Shown here in pieces: positions 12,598 through 22,539 of a DNA stretch of 64,000 nucleotides. Numbering within the stretch: the stretch's first letter is position 1; each line of letters opens with the position of its first letter. The stretch is from Crocodylus rhombifer (lineage: Eukaryota > Chordata > Crocodylia > Crocodylidae). Below the pieces are notes generated by a model. The model saw nothing but the letters and a program-made list of their open reading frames with translations. It had not been told where the DNA came from and searched no databases. The stretch covers positions 104,794 through 168,793 of the forward strand of contig JAVSML010019123.1 of the NCBI GenBank assembly GCA_038503035.1, read 5' to 3'. The position numbers and the translations under genes are program-made.

Positions 12598-14802
12598 AGG
12601 GTCTTCCCCAATGGAGAGAGATGTTTCACTCAGGTTCTGCCAGGAACAATTTACAATATTCATATGCGGGGTATTAATTTTTAGAAGACTCCAGCGGATA
12701 AGAATTTATAATGAGAAAGAAAGGTCTCTATTCACTCTTGGTCCTTTGAAATTAAGCCAGTTGTTCTTTATGAAGAAGCTACTGAATGTGACAAACCCGA
12801 CCATTTTTTTTCCCCATGTATAGTGCTGCAAATATAGTGTTGCAAAGACAATCTTTCTTCCGAGTGCAAGATTTATTAGGTTTTCTCTGCTGATCTCAAG
12901 GTGTAAGTGACAGGTAACTTAACTGCCCTGCCAAGTACAACATTTCTTTGCAAAACATCTCTCAGAAACTGTGATTTCCTGTTTTACATAAGACTTCACA
13001 TCCTAATATTATGTCTAATCCTCCACCATTTATTCTTTTGTTTTCTCTTTACCTGAAGGATTTCTTGTGAGTGGTGTGTAGGGCTTTAAGTATTAGAAAA
13101 GTAAACGGTGTTTTGAAAGGCAGAATTAAATTCATGTACATCCTTCACTGATAGCAATTCACCTCTAAAACATATTTCTCCAGGCAGTTGTTCTACTAAT
13201 TCCGGGAAACAGACAAATATCGATCTAATCCCAAAAGTAACAACTGTCAGTGCAGCGAGTTTCCCGTGACCCATATCTAGTCTATGTAACTCTGACAAGA
13301 TAGAAGAGGCGCTCTCCAGCTGGGAACAGAATTATGCTACTGTTTTCTGACATCCTCCTTGATTTTCTCTGTCAACCTCGTTGATCAGTAAGTGATGTAT
13401 TAATATAAGCCACCCAGCCGCAGCAGCTTCAGAATCTGAAATCAAGACAGCTACGAAACCAGGAGATAAGAGGAGCAATTTGGATCAGACTGATTCAAAG
13501 GTCTTTTTTGTTACTGGAAAAAAAGTCTTTAATCGTGTGCGATCACCTCTCCTTTTTTTTTTGTTTTTTGTTTCTGTGATGATGACAAACTGGAGGGAAT
13601 TCAGAGTCGTGTAAAACACAAATTCTTGGACTCACTCCTAGGGTGACTGGGTTAAATTATTTGGCCTGTGTCCATGTGAGGTCGTTTCTGGTCTTGAAAA
13701 ATCTATTTAAGTTTAGCAAAGCATCGTTTCACCAACTCTTTCAATAGTCCCTAGCCAACCCCATGCTTAATGAGGTGATGAAAGAAATGGGTTACACATC
13801 TAGAGCACCCTGACAGGGAGAGACAGCACAAAATTGTTTTGCAACCTGCCCAAAATGCTGAGTGTGCTTGTTAGGAACACAGTCTCTGATAAGTCTGCTC
13901 ACAGCCTCTCCTATCAGTGCCTGCAAGTGCGCAGTCTGCACACATTCCTCTCATTACTCACTCCAATAGCCCATGAGGAGGAGGAGGAGGGAGCCAGGCT
14001 ATAACTCCCCTGAGAAGAAATCCCATCTCTGTTATACTCAATATCTCCCTTTAGATATATCTCCCTGTAGCCACCTAGCCTGAAATCTGAAGAGCAGGTG
14101 GTACAAAGAAGTCAACTAAAGTCCCCAGTCTCTAGTCCTTGGGCTGATGAGTCCCTGCCTCCCACATCACATCCGAGAGTGACGCTCATCCGAACAACTT
14201 GCATTCTGAATGGTCACCAGGACTTTTTGCTCGGTACTAAAGTACTACTTAATGTCTCTTCTTCAAGCAAGTCCTGTACATACTATAAAAACCACGTGTA
14301 ACATTCAAGAAAGCATGAGTTCTAGCATCCTTACCGACAGCCGATTATGTTGACCTAATGGCCCATCAGCACTTACACTCCACTGACGATCCAGTTTGCT
14401 TGACTAAAAGTGTTACTGTGTGAAAAATTCAATTTCACCTTATGCCTCCATCCCATATAAGATGATATTGTTCCGTGCTTGACTTTTGCTGAACTCTCAG
14501 CAGGTTGGCACACTTCAAAGAATGGTGACAGTTGGACGAGTCTGTACCACAGGAGATGTTTCAGTCCCACCCTTAGTTCTTAAGGGCTTAGGCCCAAGGT
14601 CAGAAACCTAAGCACAAAGCCAGGGAGGCATGCAATGCTAGCGTAAAAATATCCCTTTTTCTTTGCCGTTATTATAATTGGTCCGTTGCTTCTTACGTAG
14701 AAACTTACTCAAAGACCTTTGATAGTGACTAGTGACATTAGCACCCTGCTTTACGTGGGCATTTTTACATGGGATCCTGATGTAGTGCCAGGTGCTTTTC
14801 AC
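12598..14802. other. Sequence without recognised gene
   Basis: No exon or clear repeat is recognised. A short GAG/GGA run lies near 13976-13990. Confidence 0.5.
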
Positions 14803-14995
14803 TAATTAAAAGTGTCCGGCGCCACGTTGGGCACACGTGTCTCAGCAGCGCAGCATGCCTCCACGCTGAGAGAACGGTGGCGGTGCACATTGAACGTGTT
14901 TTAGTTCAAAGCACACTGCTGCTGTTTTCTCAGCGTAGAGGTGCGCTGCGCCGCTGATGTACGTGATGCTCGAAGCTGCCAGAGTGCATCAATTT
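14803..14995. repeat. Hairpin (foldback) element
   Basis: The left arm 14803-14875 is the approximate reverse complement of 14925-14995; shared blocks include CAGC(A/G)GCGCAGC and TACGCTGAGA/CCACGCTGAGA. The pairing continues inward through GGTGCACATTGAAC versus GTTCAAAGCAC to a centre near 14900, so almost the whole unit can fold. CpG content is high for this neighbourhood. A MITE or foldback element is the likeliest identity; no duplication of flanking bases is certain. Confidence 0.75.
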
Positions 14996-16200
14996 ACGTG
15001 CTCCAGCAAACTAGTTAAGCCTGTTCCGATGAGCTGGATTTCCCTGCATGTGTATAAGTGCTCTGTATGCCTAACTTTACCCTTGTTGAAAAGAGCCTGA
15101 TTTTCAGAGGGTACCTGCTGACTCCTTCTGAAGATACACCCCCTTTTACTCAAGACATGCCCCCAACTTTAAAACCAAAGAGAACTATGACTTCTGAAAA
15201 CTCAGGTTCAAAGCAGGCACCTAATATCTGCCGTTCCCTACAAAGATGCCATGATACGAGCCAAATCTTGCTCACTGTGGCTCACTTCTTCCCAAATGTT
15301 GAGTGACCAAAAAAACAAAAACAAAACCCACCCCATGAAATTTGAATACAGTCCTCATTCATTTCCCTCTCTTGCCACAGCTGTGGATGATACTACAAAC
15401 AGGTGACCCTCTGTGGGTAAATCCATACAACAAGAGAAAAAATGTGTTGTATCATTAGCTAGCACATATTGCATGGCAACTAACAAGAGGCAAAGTGCTG
15501 GAGAAGATAACCGTAGCTGGGAGTTTTTACATGTTACCTGGTCAAGGGAGACTGCGTGGGAGCCTAAGGTTTACGTTGACTGATAGTCTATGTTAAAACT
15601 ACAATTGTCTCATCTTTAGTGGCTTTCACCTCATTTTCTCACCATATGTTAGCCACTGCATGGTAACACACCTTTTTTCTTGCAAATACATGGCCTGTAA
15701 CAACCCTACAACAAACAAACAACACTTCCTTCTGGCAACCTGATGAAGTGTTTTGCAAGTGGCTGTCAAATCAGCCTCAGCCAGCATGCTAGCAGATCAT
15801 GTGGATCTTCTAGAAATGATCAAGGTCTTGTTATCTGGGTGTCACAGGAGACATGTAGAGAGGGCGGTACACAAGAAAAATGGATAAGGTACTGTAAGCA
15901 TAATTATGCAGATATATTTCTTAACTGTCCAGCTTCTGAACAGGAAAACACAGCCTTATTTGGGTCAGACCAAAACGAGAAGATTGCATCTTTCACTGTA
16001 AAAGAAAAAAAAATTTAAAAGGTTATTTATTTGGGATGTAGGAATACACAGATAACAGAGTTGAAAAAGGAAGCAGCGTTTGCTCCTTTTTGCTCAATAC
16101 ATAGGAGACCTTGTTTTGTTTCCCTCTACTTAAGGGGGTTTGAACCACTTGTATTCCAGGATATTGCCATAACAATTTCCTTGGCTGGAGCTGTTCTTCT
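14996..16200. other. Sequence without recognised gene
   Basis: No exon or clear repeat is recognised. The short open frame at 15743-16018 has no motif. Confidence 0.5.
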
Positions 16201-16310
16201 TTACATTAAATGCTGAAGTCTTTGCTGAATCTGGGATTGGAGGCTGGTGTCCCCACTTCCCAGTGGAGAGTCCTAACCACCAGGCTAGAGTCATTCACTT
16301 TTTCTCATTT
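16201..16310 (-). repeat. tRNA-derived SINE head
   Basis: On the minus strand the order is CTCTAGCCTGGTGGTTAGGA (A-box-like), then CTCCACTGGGAAGTGGGG in the anticodon-arm position, then CCTCCAATCCC (B-box-like). This is the layout of a tRNA-derived SINE promoter. It is too divergent for a functional tRNA gene, since the B box lacks the usual GGTTC start. The family is not identified. Confidence 0.5.
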
Positions 16311-17500
16311 GCCAGCCCAACCACAGGTGGCAGAAGGCCAGGGGTAATGGGGCTTAGCCCCCACCAAAGGCAGGGCAGTGGTGGCAGGGCAACCTGGACG
16401 TGGGCTCCCGGTGGCTGTAGCAGGGAGGGAGGGATGTGCACAGACTCAGACACAAAGTCACAGCCTGCACGCAGCCAAGATTGCACCCCCGGGGTTGTGC
16501 AGCACTGTCCAGCACAGCAGGCAAGTCTGTGAAGGCGCCAGAGCGCCCCAAGGGATGACGAGGTCAAACAGTCACAAACTCCTGCAAGACCGTTTCAGGC
16601 TGGACATAAGGAAGAATTTCTTTACTGTCCGAGCCCCCAAGGTCTGGAACAGTCTGCCAGCGGAGGTGGTTCAAGCACCTACATTGAGCACCTTCAAGAG
16701 TAAATTGGATGCTTATCTTGCTGGGATCCTATGACCCCAGCTGACTTCCTGCCCTTTGGGCGGGGGGCTGGACTCGATGATCTCCCGAGGTCCCTTCCAG
16801 CCCTAATGTCTATGAAATCTATGAAGGGGCATGGGAGGAAGGGAAACAGATCAAGGTCCTCAGTGAGGGAGGGAGGGAGGTAGAGCCAGGGACAGGGGCT
16901 GGGTGAATGGGGCATGGGATGGTTGGGGGGGGTCCAGGGTGGGTCATGGGATGGTCGAAGCCCAGGTGGCAGGGGTCTCCCACTGTTATGCGGACCCCGG
17001 GGAGGCACAGGAGGCATGTTCCCCCTAGATCTGTACATAGGATGGAGGCAGCTGCCGCTCCATGCTGGACATCGCACCCCACTGCCGCTGCCTCGGGAGC
17101 TGCACGTGATGCCACATGCCTTCTGCACACTGACTGCACTTCTTCCTCTGCCTGCCCAGTGGAGGAAGGCACATGGCATCATGTGTGGCTCCAGAGGCAG
17201 CAGCAGTGGGGCGCAGAGTCCAACAGAGAGCCCACCTCTGCCCTGCACACAAATGTAGGTGGCATGTGCCCCCCATACCTCCCCCAGGGTGCACACAGCA
17301 GCAGAAGCCCTCCCCCCCTAACACTCCTGGACGAACTGCCTGGGCTCTGCTCATCCCATGACCCACCGCAGCCTTGGGGCCCCATTCACTCCAGTCCCTG
17401 ACCCACTCCCTCCCTCCCTGTGGGGGCCTTGATCTCCCCCACCCTCTTCCCTCTCCCGTGCCCCTTTCCCTCCAAAGACTTACCTGCTGGGTGGGGTGTG
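16311..17500. repeat. GC-rich foldback element split by a CR1
   Basis: The core is a palindrome. Left arm 16826-17123 pairs with right arm 17162-17466, with a loop of about 38 bp at 17124-17161. Paired blocks include CACGTGATGCCACATGCCTTC with its complement at 17162-17185, CCCCACTGCCGCTGCCT, GGGTCATGGGATG and GAGGGAGGGAGGG. The pairing continues left of the inserted CR1: CAGGCAAGTCTGTGAAGG (about 16519-16536) pairs with the complement of 17471-17489. The CR1 at 16549-16825 therefore sits inside the left arm. Several open frames of 60-200 codons on both strands come from the GC-rich palindrome and resemble no protein. The parts further out (16311-16515) are assigned by composition and weak similarity to the copy near 29.9 kb. 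Confidence 0.85.
16549..16825 (+). mobile_element. CR1 LINE 3' end inside foldback arm
   Basis: The frame DRFRLDIRKNFFTVRAPKVW, followed by WNSLPAEVVQAPTLSTFKSK, is the C-terminal end of CR1 ORF2 and stops at 16732-16734 (TGA). The 3' untranslated part follows with GGACTCGATGATCTCCCGAG, GTCCCTTCCAGCCCT and a CTATGAAATCTATGAA tail, the CR1 3' signature. The copy is about 277 bp, strongly 5'-truncated, with no clear target-site duplication, as is usual for CR1. The short coding stretch is intact, so this is among the younger inserts in the window. Confidence 0.95.
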
Positions 17501-18164
17501 TGTGCACTCAGCCCTCCCAGATAATATTTTCTCCCTCTGCCTGTGAGCTCAGCAAACATGTATTTTATATAAAGTAGAGCAACTTCAACAGCAGAAGTGC
17601 AGGGAACCTCAACCCAATATACCATAAAGCCTGGGAGGTAGGGAAGTCTCCGGGGAGGTGGAAAATATAGGGTTTACATCCCTTTGAGAGAGAGTTTATT
17701 TTGGTGTTTCCCACAGACTGGGTGAATGTGCTAACCCTTGGGACAGTAGGTAAAAGGGGTTACCAGCACTATTCATGGCCTTGTTTTGTGAATGCATCCT
17801 CAATGTTTTGCAGCTAAAACTCCTAGAGAATTTGACCTATGTTCTACAATAATTTGAGGCCAATGAAAACTCTATCAGGTTTAATTGTGAGCATTAGAGA
17901 AGGAAAACGAGGCAGCATTTGTGCATAAACCTTCTGTTGCTTTTTGCTGTTTCTCATGTTCATCTGGTGCAGAGTAAAGTACTTTATTTATTGTCTTCTA
18001 ATTGGGGCTGCTTCACTCTGCCACTTCTGATACAGACATTCAAAAAGCCTGAGGTGGAATCAATCTAAGCAATGTGGTTTTCTGCAGACAGCATCACTTA
18101 GGTTGGCAGTGAACCGAATCCACATTTGTCCTGTGGTGGTGTGGAGGGGGGGTGGGATCTCACA
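17501..18164. other. Sequence without recognised gene
   Basis: No exon or clear repeat is recognised. The first 100 bp may still be the outer part of the preceding foldback element. Confidence 0.45.
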
Positions 18165-18775
18165 CTGGGTTCCACCATTTTTCATCCAGTCTGTGTGCAC
18201 CAAAAATGAAAAAGGTACAGACAAATAAGAAATTTGCTATGGGGACAAAGTTAAGAGTTTTGGATTGCCGTGTTATACTAGTCCTTATGTATGCATCAGA
18301 ATGCTGGGCAATATTGGAAAAGAGAATTGAAGCAACTGAGATGTGGTTCTTAAGGTAAGGTACGTTGGACAAGTCACGCGTCAAATGAGGATATTTTGTT
18401 AAGTGCAGGATGCAGGAGGTAGCTGCTAATTAACATCAGAAGGAGACAGCTGGAGTTTCTCGGATGCATTATGAGGCAAGAGGAAATTGAAAGTCTGGTT
18501 GTAACTGGAAAGATCGAAGGAAGGAGAGCTCATGGAAGTAGAGGTGGACTTATGTCAAGAGTCGATCTACATGGATGAATGTATCTGGACATTCTGTATT
18601 GATACAAGGAGCAGAGATCTGCAGAAGACCGTGGTTACCAACATCCTGTTTGGATATGGTACCGAGAGAGAGAGATGTGTGCCGAACTTCTGTTCTGTTA
18701 TGGGTGTAGACCAGTTTTGTGTGCCAAATTTCCGTTCTGTTATGGCTACAGACCAGTTCTGATCGCTTATACTGG
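18165..18775 (+). mobile_element. RTE-like LINE 3' end (decayed)
   Basis: The translated stretch LRVLDCRVILVLMYASECWA (about 18250-18310), then EATEMWFLR, and after a frame break RQLEFLGCIMRQEEIESLVV and TGKIEGRRA, is the order seen at the C-terminus of RTE/BovB-type reverse transcriptases. Frame changes and a missing stretch after 18360 show it is dead. The end carries two tandem copies of a 42-bp unit starting with GTGTGCC (18677 and 18719). A related LINE clade with the same C-terminal motif order cannot be excluded. Confidence 0.75.
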
Positions 18776-21072
18776 TAAAAGTGTAATGTCTGTACCTGGC
18801 CTAAGTGAAGACCCTTAATGTGGAATCAAAGTGGGTACAGCCTGGATCCTGAGACTCTCCCACAAGAGGCTAAATGACCTCAGTTCCTACCGACCTCAAA
18901 AGCATCCCACATTTCTCAGCACTTCATAAAATCCAGCTCTACATCAGCTGGAGTACAGCTTCTCAGAAAACTAGTACTGGTAAAGGCAGCGCACTGCGAA
19001 AAGTAACCAACAAACCATAGCCAGGAGTTCAGCTTTAGAGGAAATCTAAATATTGTTATAATAGTTACAAAGTTTGTTCCAAAACGACTAATAGTGTGGA
19101 AATATGTGTTCTTGAAATGTGATTGAACAAGAGCAGCTCTGATAAACATTCTGTAGAAATTAAAAAGAAAATCATTAAATATTCATCAAATGAATAGAGC
19201 CAGTTTGTGGAGCAAACACTAAGAGATGGATGTTTTATTGTAGCATGTCACAAGAACGTGATGCTTTCCGTGGAGAAGAGAGGCAGATGAAAGGGCCGAT
19301 TCTCAGATGGTGTAAAACCGGGTAGCTGCTTTGAGTTTAACAGAACTATCAAATAATGCAGTGTCCTTGGTAGATGTCAGATTTAAGATAAAGATGTCAG
19401 TCACCCGAGTTGTACCTTAACTGGAAGTCCTGGTACAATAATGTTGAAGGAAGGCTAGAATGACGCAACTGGAAATATGATGTAAAATCCTTTCAGTCTA
19501 ATCAAGGATCTGCACTGAATTTCAGACACGCCAGGACATCTTCCCAGCATTGTGGCCCTTGAAAAAACTCTTACATTGATTTTCTTAGTTATTTTGAACT
19601 TTAAGCCAAAAAGAGGGTTTTTTAATACATCTTCATAATAGCTCTATGTTCCAGTGACGGGGAAAATGCCCTGTCATAAAGCTACCACCTAAATTATTAA
19701 ACTAAACAGCTATGAAAATGGGGCAATTTTGTTAAGATAGGAGTACAGAATTTGTTTTTTAAATATGGTTTATATGAGCTTTCACTTTGGGCTTCACTGA
19801 AAAGGGTTTTTATATGGTGCCATCAAACTTTTAAAAGCCCAGAATGGCAATTGGCAGATACCCCTTCCACTTGTCTTATAATTTTTAGCAAAATATATAA
19901 GACCCTAATAATTACTTTGTTCCAGTGAATTCAAACCTATATTCACACCAGCTTGTATACAACAGTGTAGCTGAAAACAGGTTCTGAGTTGTGGCTGTAC
20001 ACTAACAAATGAAAGAACTGCAGATAACAGTCCCTGAAACTGTCTCAAATACCTTCAAAGAGCATGTCAGAGAAGAAGGTGGTATCTCTCTCTCTCTCTT
20101 TTTCAGTTTATGTCAGTGCTCATCAGGCAGCCTCTCTCCATCACAAGGCACTACACTATTTTGTGTGAAACATGGAAAAAAGGCATAGGTTTTATTGTCA
20201 TAGACTGGGACTGCTTCAACACCAAATTCCTTCCAAGCTAGATCATATGTGCTGTCTATCCAGTTAACAACACCTCACTCACCATCTTGTCAAGCATCTG
20301 GTTTCAAGTCTGGACAAAAGCAGTCCAGTTGCAATCCATGCGTATTTCTCAAGCTGTTGGTGTTTAAATTTTTCTAAGTCCTCTGCAAAAGCAAAATTCA
20401 GCAGCTGACATAAAAAACATATAAGGCACGATACTTGTTTCTATAACATGCTTTTAACACTTTATGTATGTCAAGAGGCCTCTTGGGTCTATGGCTTTAA
20501 AAATTGCCACGAGATGTTCATAATCGACCACGCTAGCATATGGATTCCCTAAGTAATCCCTAACCTAGTCTGCCATTACTCTAGCCTGTGATGATCTTCA
20601 TGATCAGTTCTTGCATTTGTGCAGCTCTCATGACTTGATTCTGGAGTTCTTTATTTCCAGAAACCTGGCCCATATACTACTGCATCCTGTGCCATGTGAA
20701 TATGGGTAGGGATCATTTCAATAAAGGCCCTTTGGGCATCTCTATTTTTAATCAACCAATCTTGTTGAAAAACACACCCTCTCTTAAAAGGCATTTTTAT
20801 GTGCCAGTTGTGCAATATTTTTACCTATTAGCACCAAGATAACATTTCTGAAGTCTGTCAGATTCCTTTTCCGGGCAACAAGGACTTCTGGCTGGGTCAT
20901 GGGTAGGTAGCAATGAGGTAGAGATAAGTCATTCTGTACATTTAGCTCTGTGGGTTTAGGTTTTATACAAGTGTGATCAATTATACCTGAAAAAAATCAG
21001 TTCTGTCCTCTAGCAAAGATCATAGGTATTTGTGTCTGTAGCAAGCACATGCAAAATGGTACATGTAAGACT
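18776..21072. other. Sequence without recognised gene
   Basis: No exon or clear mobile element is recognised. A short TC run lies near 20084-20100. Confidence 0.5.
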
Positions 21073-21449
21073 GTGTAAAGCAAGGGGGGTGGACAATTAT
21101 TTAAGCTGGAGGCTGCTTAACCAGTTTTGGTGAGCTATGAAGGGCCACAAGAGTAGCCCCACCCCTTGACAGGAATCCTGCCCCCTGGTCACCAACCAGG
21201 AGTCTTGCACCTAACCGCTGACCTTTGCCACCGGACGTCCCTCCCCTTGCCCCAGTAGTACTCCTTTTGGGAGTTGTGGGGGAGGGTTTGCCATTTTGGA
21301 ACTAGAAAAAAAATCCTATACTAAAAACCAAATATCTACTATATTTTAATTTTATTTACCAAAATATTTTACCCTGATTTAAGTGTGTGTGCATAGTGTG
21401 TATAGAGGCAATTGCATAATAGCTCCAAATAAAGTCTTAATCTTGCATA

Positions 21450-21716
21450 TTGTGTGCATGGGGGTAGGGGGTGTATGTGGGGGGTGGATGGGGTGTGTCT
21501 GGTGTGTGGTTGGGGAGTGTGGGTGTGTGTGGACAGTGTGGGTATAGTGGGGGTGGGATGTATGGGGGGGTGGGAAGTCAGGGTGTCGGGGATGGTATGA
21601 GTATATGTGTCTATGTGTGGGGGGTATGTATGTGGGTATGGTGGGGTGTATGTGAGAGTGTTGGGGGCGTGGGGATTTATGTGTTGGGGTTTGTGTGTGG
21701 GGGAGAAGGAGGGTAC
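21450..21716. repeat. G/T-rich low-complexity tract inside hAT element
   Basis: The plus strand is almost all G and T with runs such as GGGGGTAGGGGG. At 21460-21493 four G runs (5, 5, 6 and 4 bases) are separated by loops of 2, 7 and 5 bases, a pattern compatible with a G-quadruplex. Confidence 0.85.
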
Positions 21717-21718
21717 CC

Positions 21719-22200
21719 AGAGCCACATGTGACAGTAGCATATAGGTCCAGCCAGGCCCAGCTCCACAGACCCCATAGGGCACAGCTCCTGCACTTCTGC
21801 CCAAGCCCTGGCCCCAGATAGTGGCAGCATGTAAGGCTCCCAGCCCCAAAGTTCACAGTTCCCATGTTCCCAACTGAGTCCCTGGCCCCACATGGTAGCA
21901 TCATGGGGGGCCAGCCCCACTTGGTCCTATAGAGCATGGCTCCCACGTTCCCACCCGAGTCCCCAGCCCCATGTGGTGGTGGTGTGTAGGGCCAGCCCCA
22001 TGTGGCCCCTTAGCACACAGCTCTTACATTCCTACCCAAGTTGCTGGCCGCACATGGTGGCAGGGTGCAGGGGCAGCCCCGCTTGGCCCCATGGCACGCA
22101 GCTCTTCCATTCCCATCCACGTGCTGGCAGCTCGACCTAACTCCATAGCACGTGGCTGCCCATGCTCCAGCTCCCTTTCCCCCAGTGGGAGTCCCTGCCC
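21719..22200 (+). repeat. Minisatellite of about 81-bp units (5-6 copies)
   Basis: Units begin near 21719, 21810, 21884, 21965, 22046 and 22126. The middle ones are spaced 81, 81 and 80 bp; the first two spacings are 91 and 74 bp. A typical unit has a GGCCCCACATGGTGGCAG-like start, GGGCCAGCCCC, CTTGGCCCCATAGCAC and CAGCTCCCACATTCCCACC. The copies have diverged, so the array is not recent. Confidence 0.85.
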
Positions 22201-22539
22201 CCAGGCCAGTGGGGCCCATACCTGAATTTCCATTTTTGGGGGGCAGGAGGGCTGGGAAACAAAGAGTCGTAGGGTCACCAAGCAAAAGCCTCTGCTGTGC
22301 CCCACCGTGGGGCTGGGTGCAGGGGGGCCTCGCCAGGCTGGGCTGGGGGTTGGTTGCTTAGCATGAAGCTCATGCTGGCACCTCCTGTGCAGAGGTGCCG
22401 GCTTTCAGAGGGGCAGGTGAAGGCCAGGGCTGGTGATAATTGTCTTTTGGCTTTAGAAGAGGCCCTGTGGCCCTTATGGAGTCACCTGGCAGGCTGAATG
22501 AAGCCCACGGGTCATATTTTGCCCACCCCTGGTGTAAAG

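Larger units (their letters stand above)
21073..22539. mobile_element. hAT-type non-autonomous transposon with perfect 8-bp target duplication
   Basis: The element spans 21081-22531 and is flanked by identical GTGTAAAG at 21073-21080 and 22532-22539. The left end CAAGGGGGGTGGACAATTAT and the reverse complement of the right end, CAGGGGTGGGCAAAATATGA, are terminal inverted repeats of the CAGGGGTGGGCA type widespread among vertebrate hAT elements. Weaker similarity continues inward (AAGGGCCACA occurs near both ends). The 8-bp duplication fits the hAT nTnnnnAn preference. No transposase frame is present: the interior is a G/T-rich tract and an 81-bp minisatellite. Open frames up to 183 codons on the minus strand are translations of those low-complexity parts. 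Confidence 0.93.

Noticed and set aside
16222..16300. Functional tRNA gene
   Set aside because: A-box-like and B-box-like parts exist but the B box is degenerate and the acceptor stem does not pair; called a SINE remnant instead.
16694..17296. 200-codon open frame on the minus strand, with other long frames on both strands
   Set aside because: It lies across the GC-rich palindrome and a CR1 3' end, and its Pro/Gly/His-rich product has no domain. Frames open on both strands are expected from an inverted repeat.
21369..21920. 183-codon minus-strand frame rich in Pro, His and Thr
   Set aside because: It is a translation of the G/T-rich tract and minisatellite inside the hAT element.
21719..22200. 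CRISPR-like array
   Set aside because: The repeats are diverged 81-bp minisatellite units without unique spacers, in a vertebrate genome.
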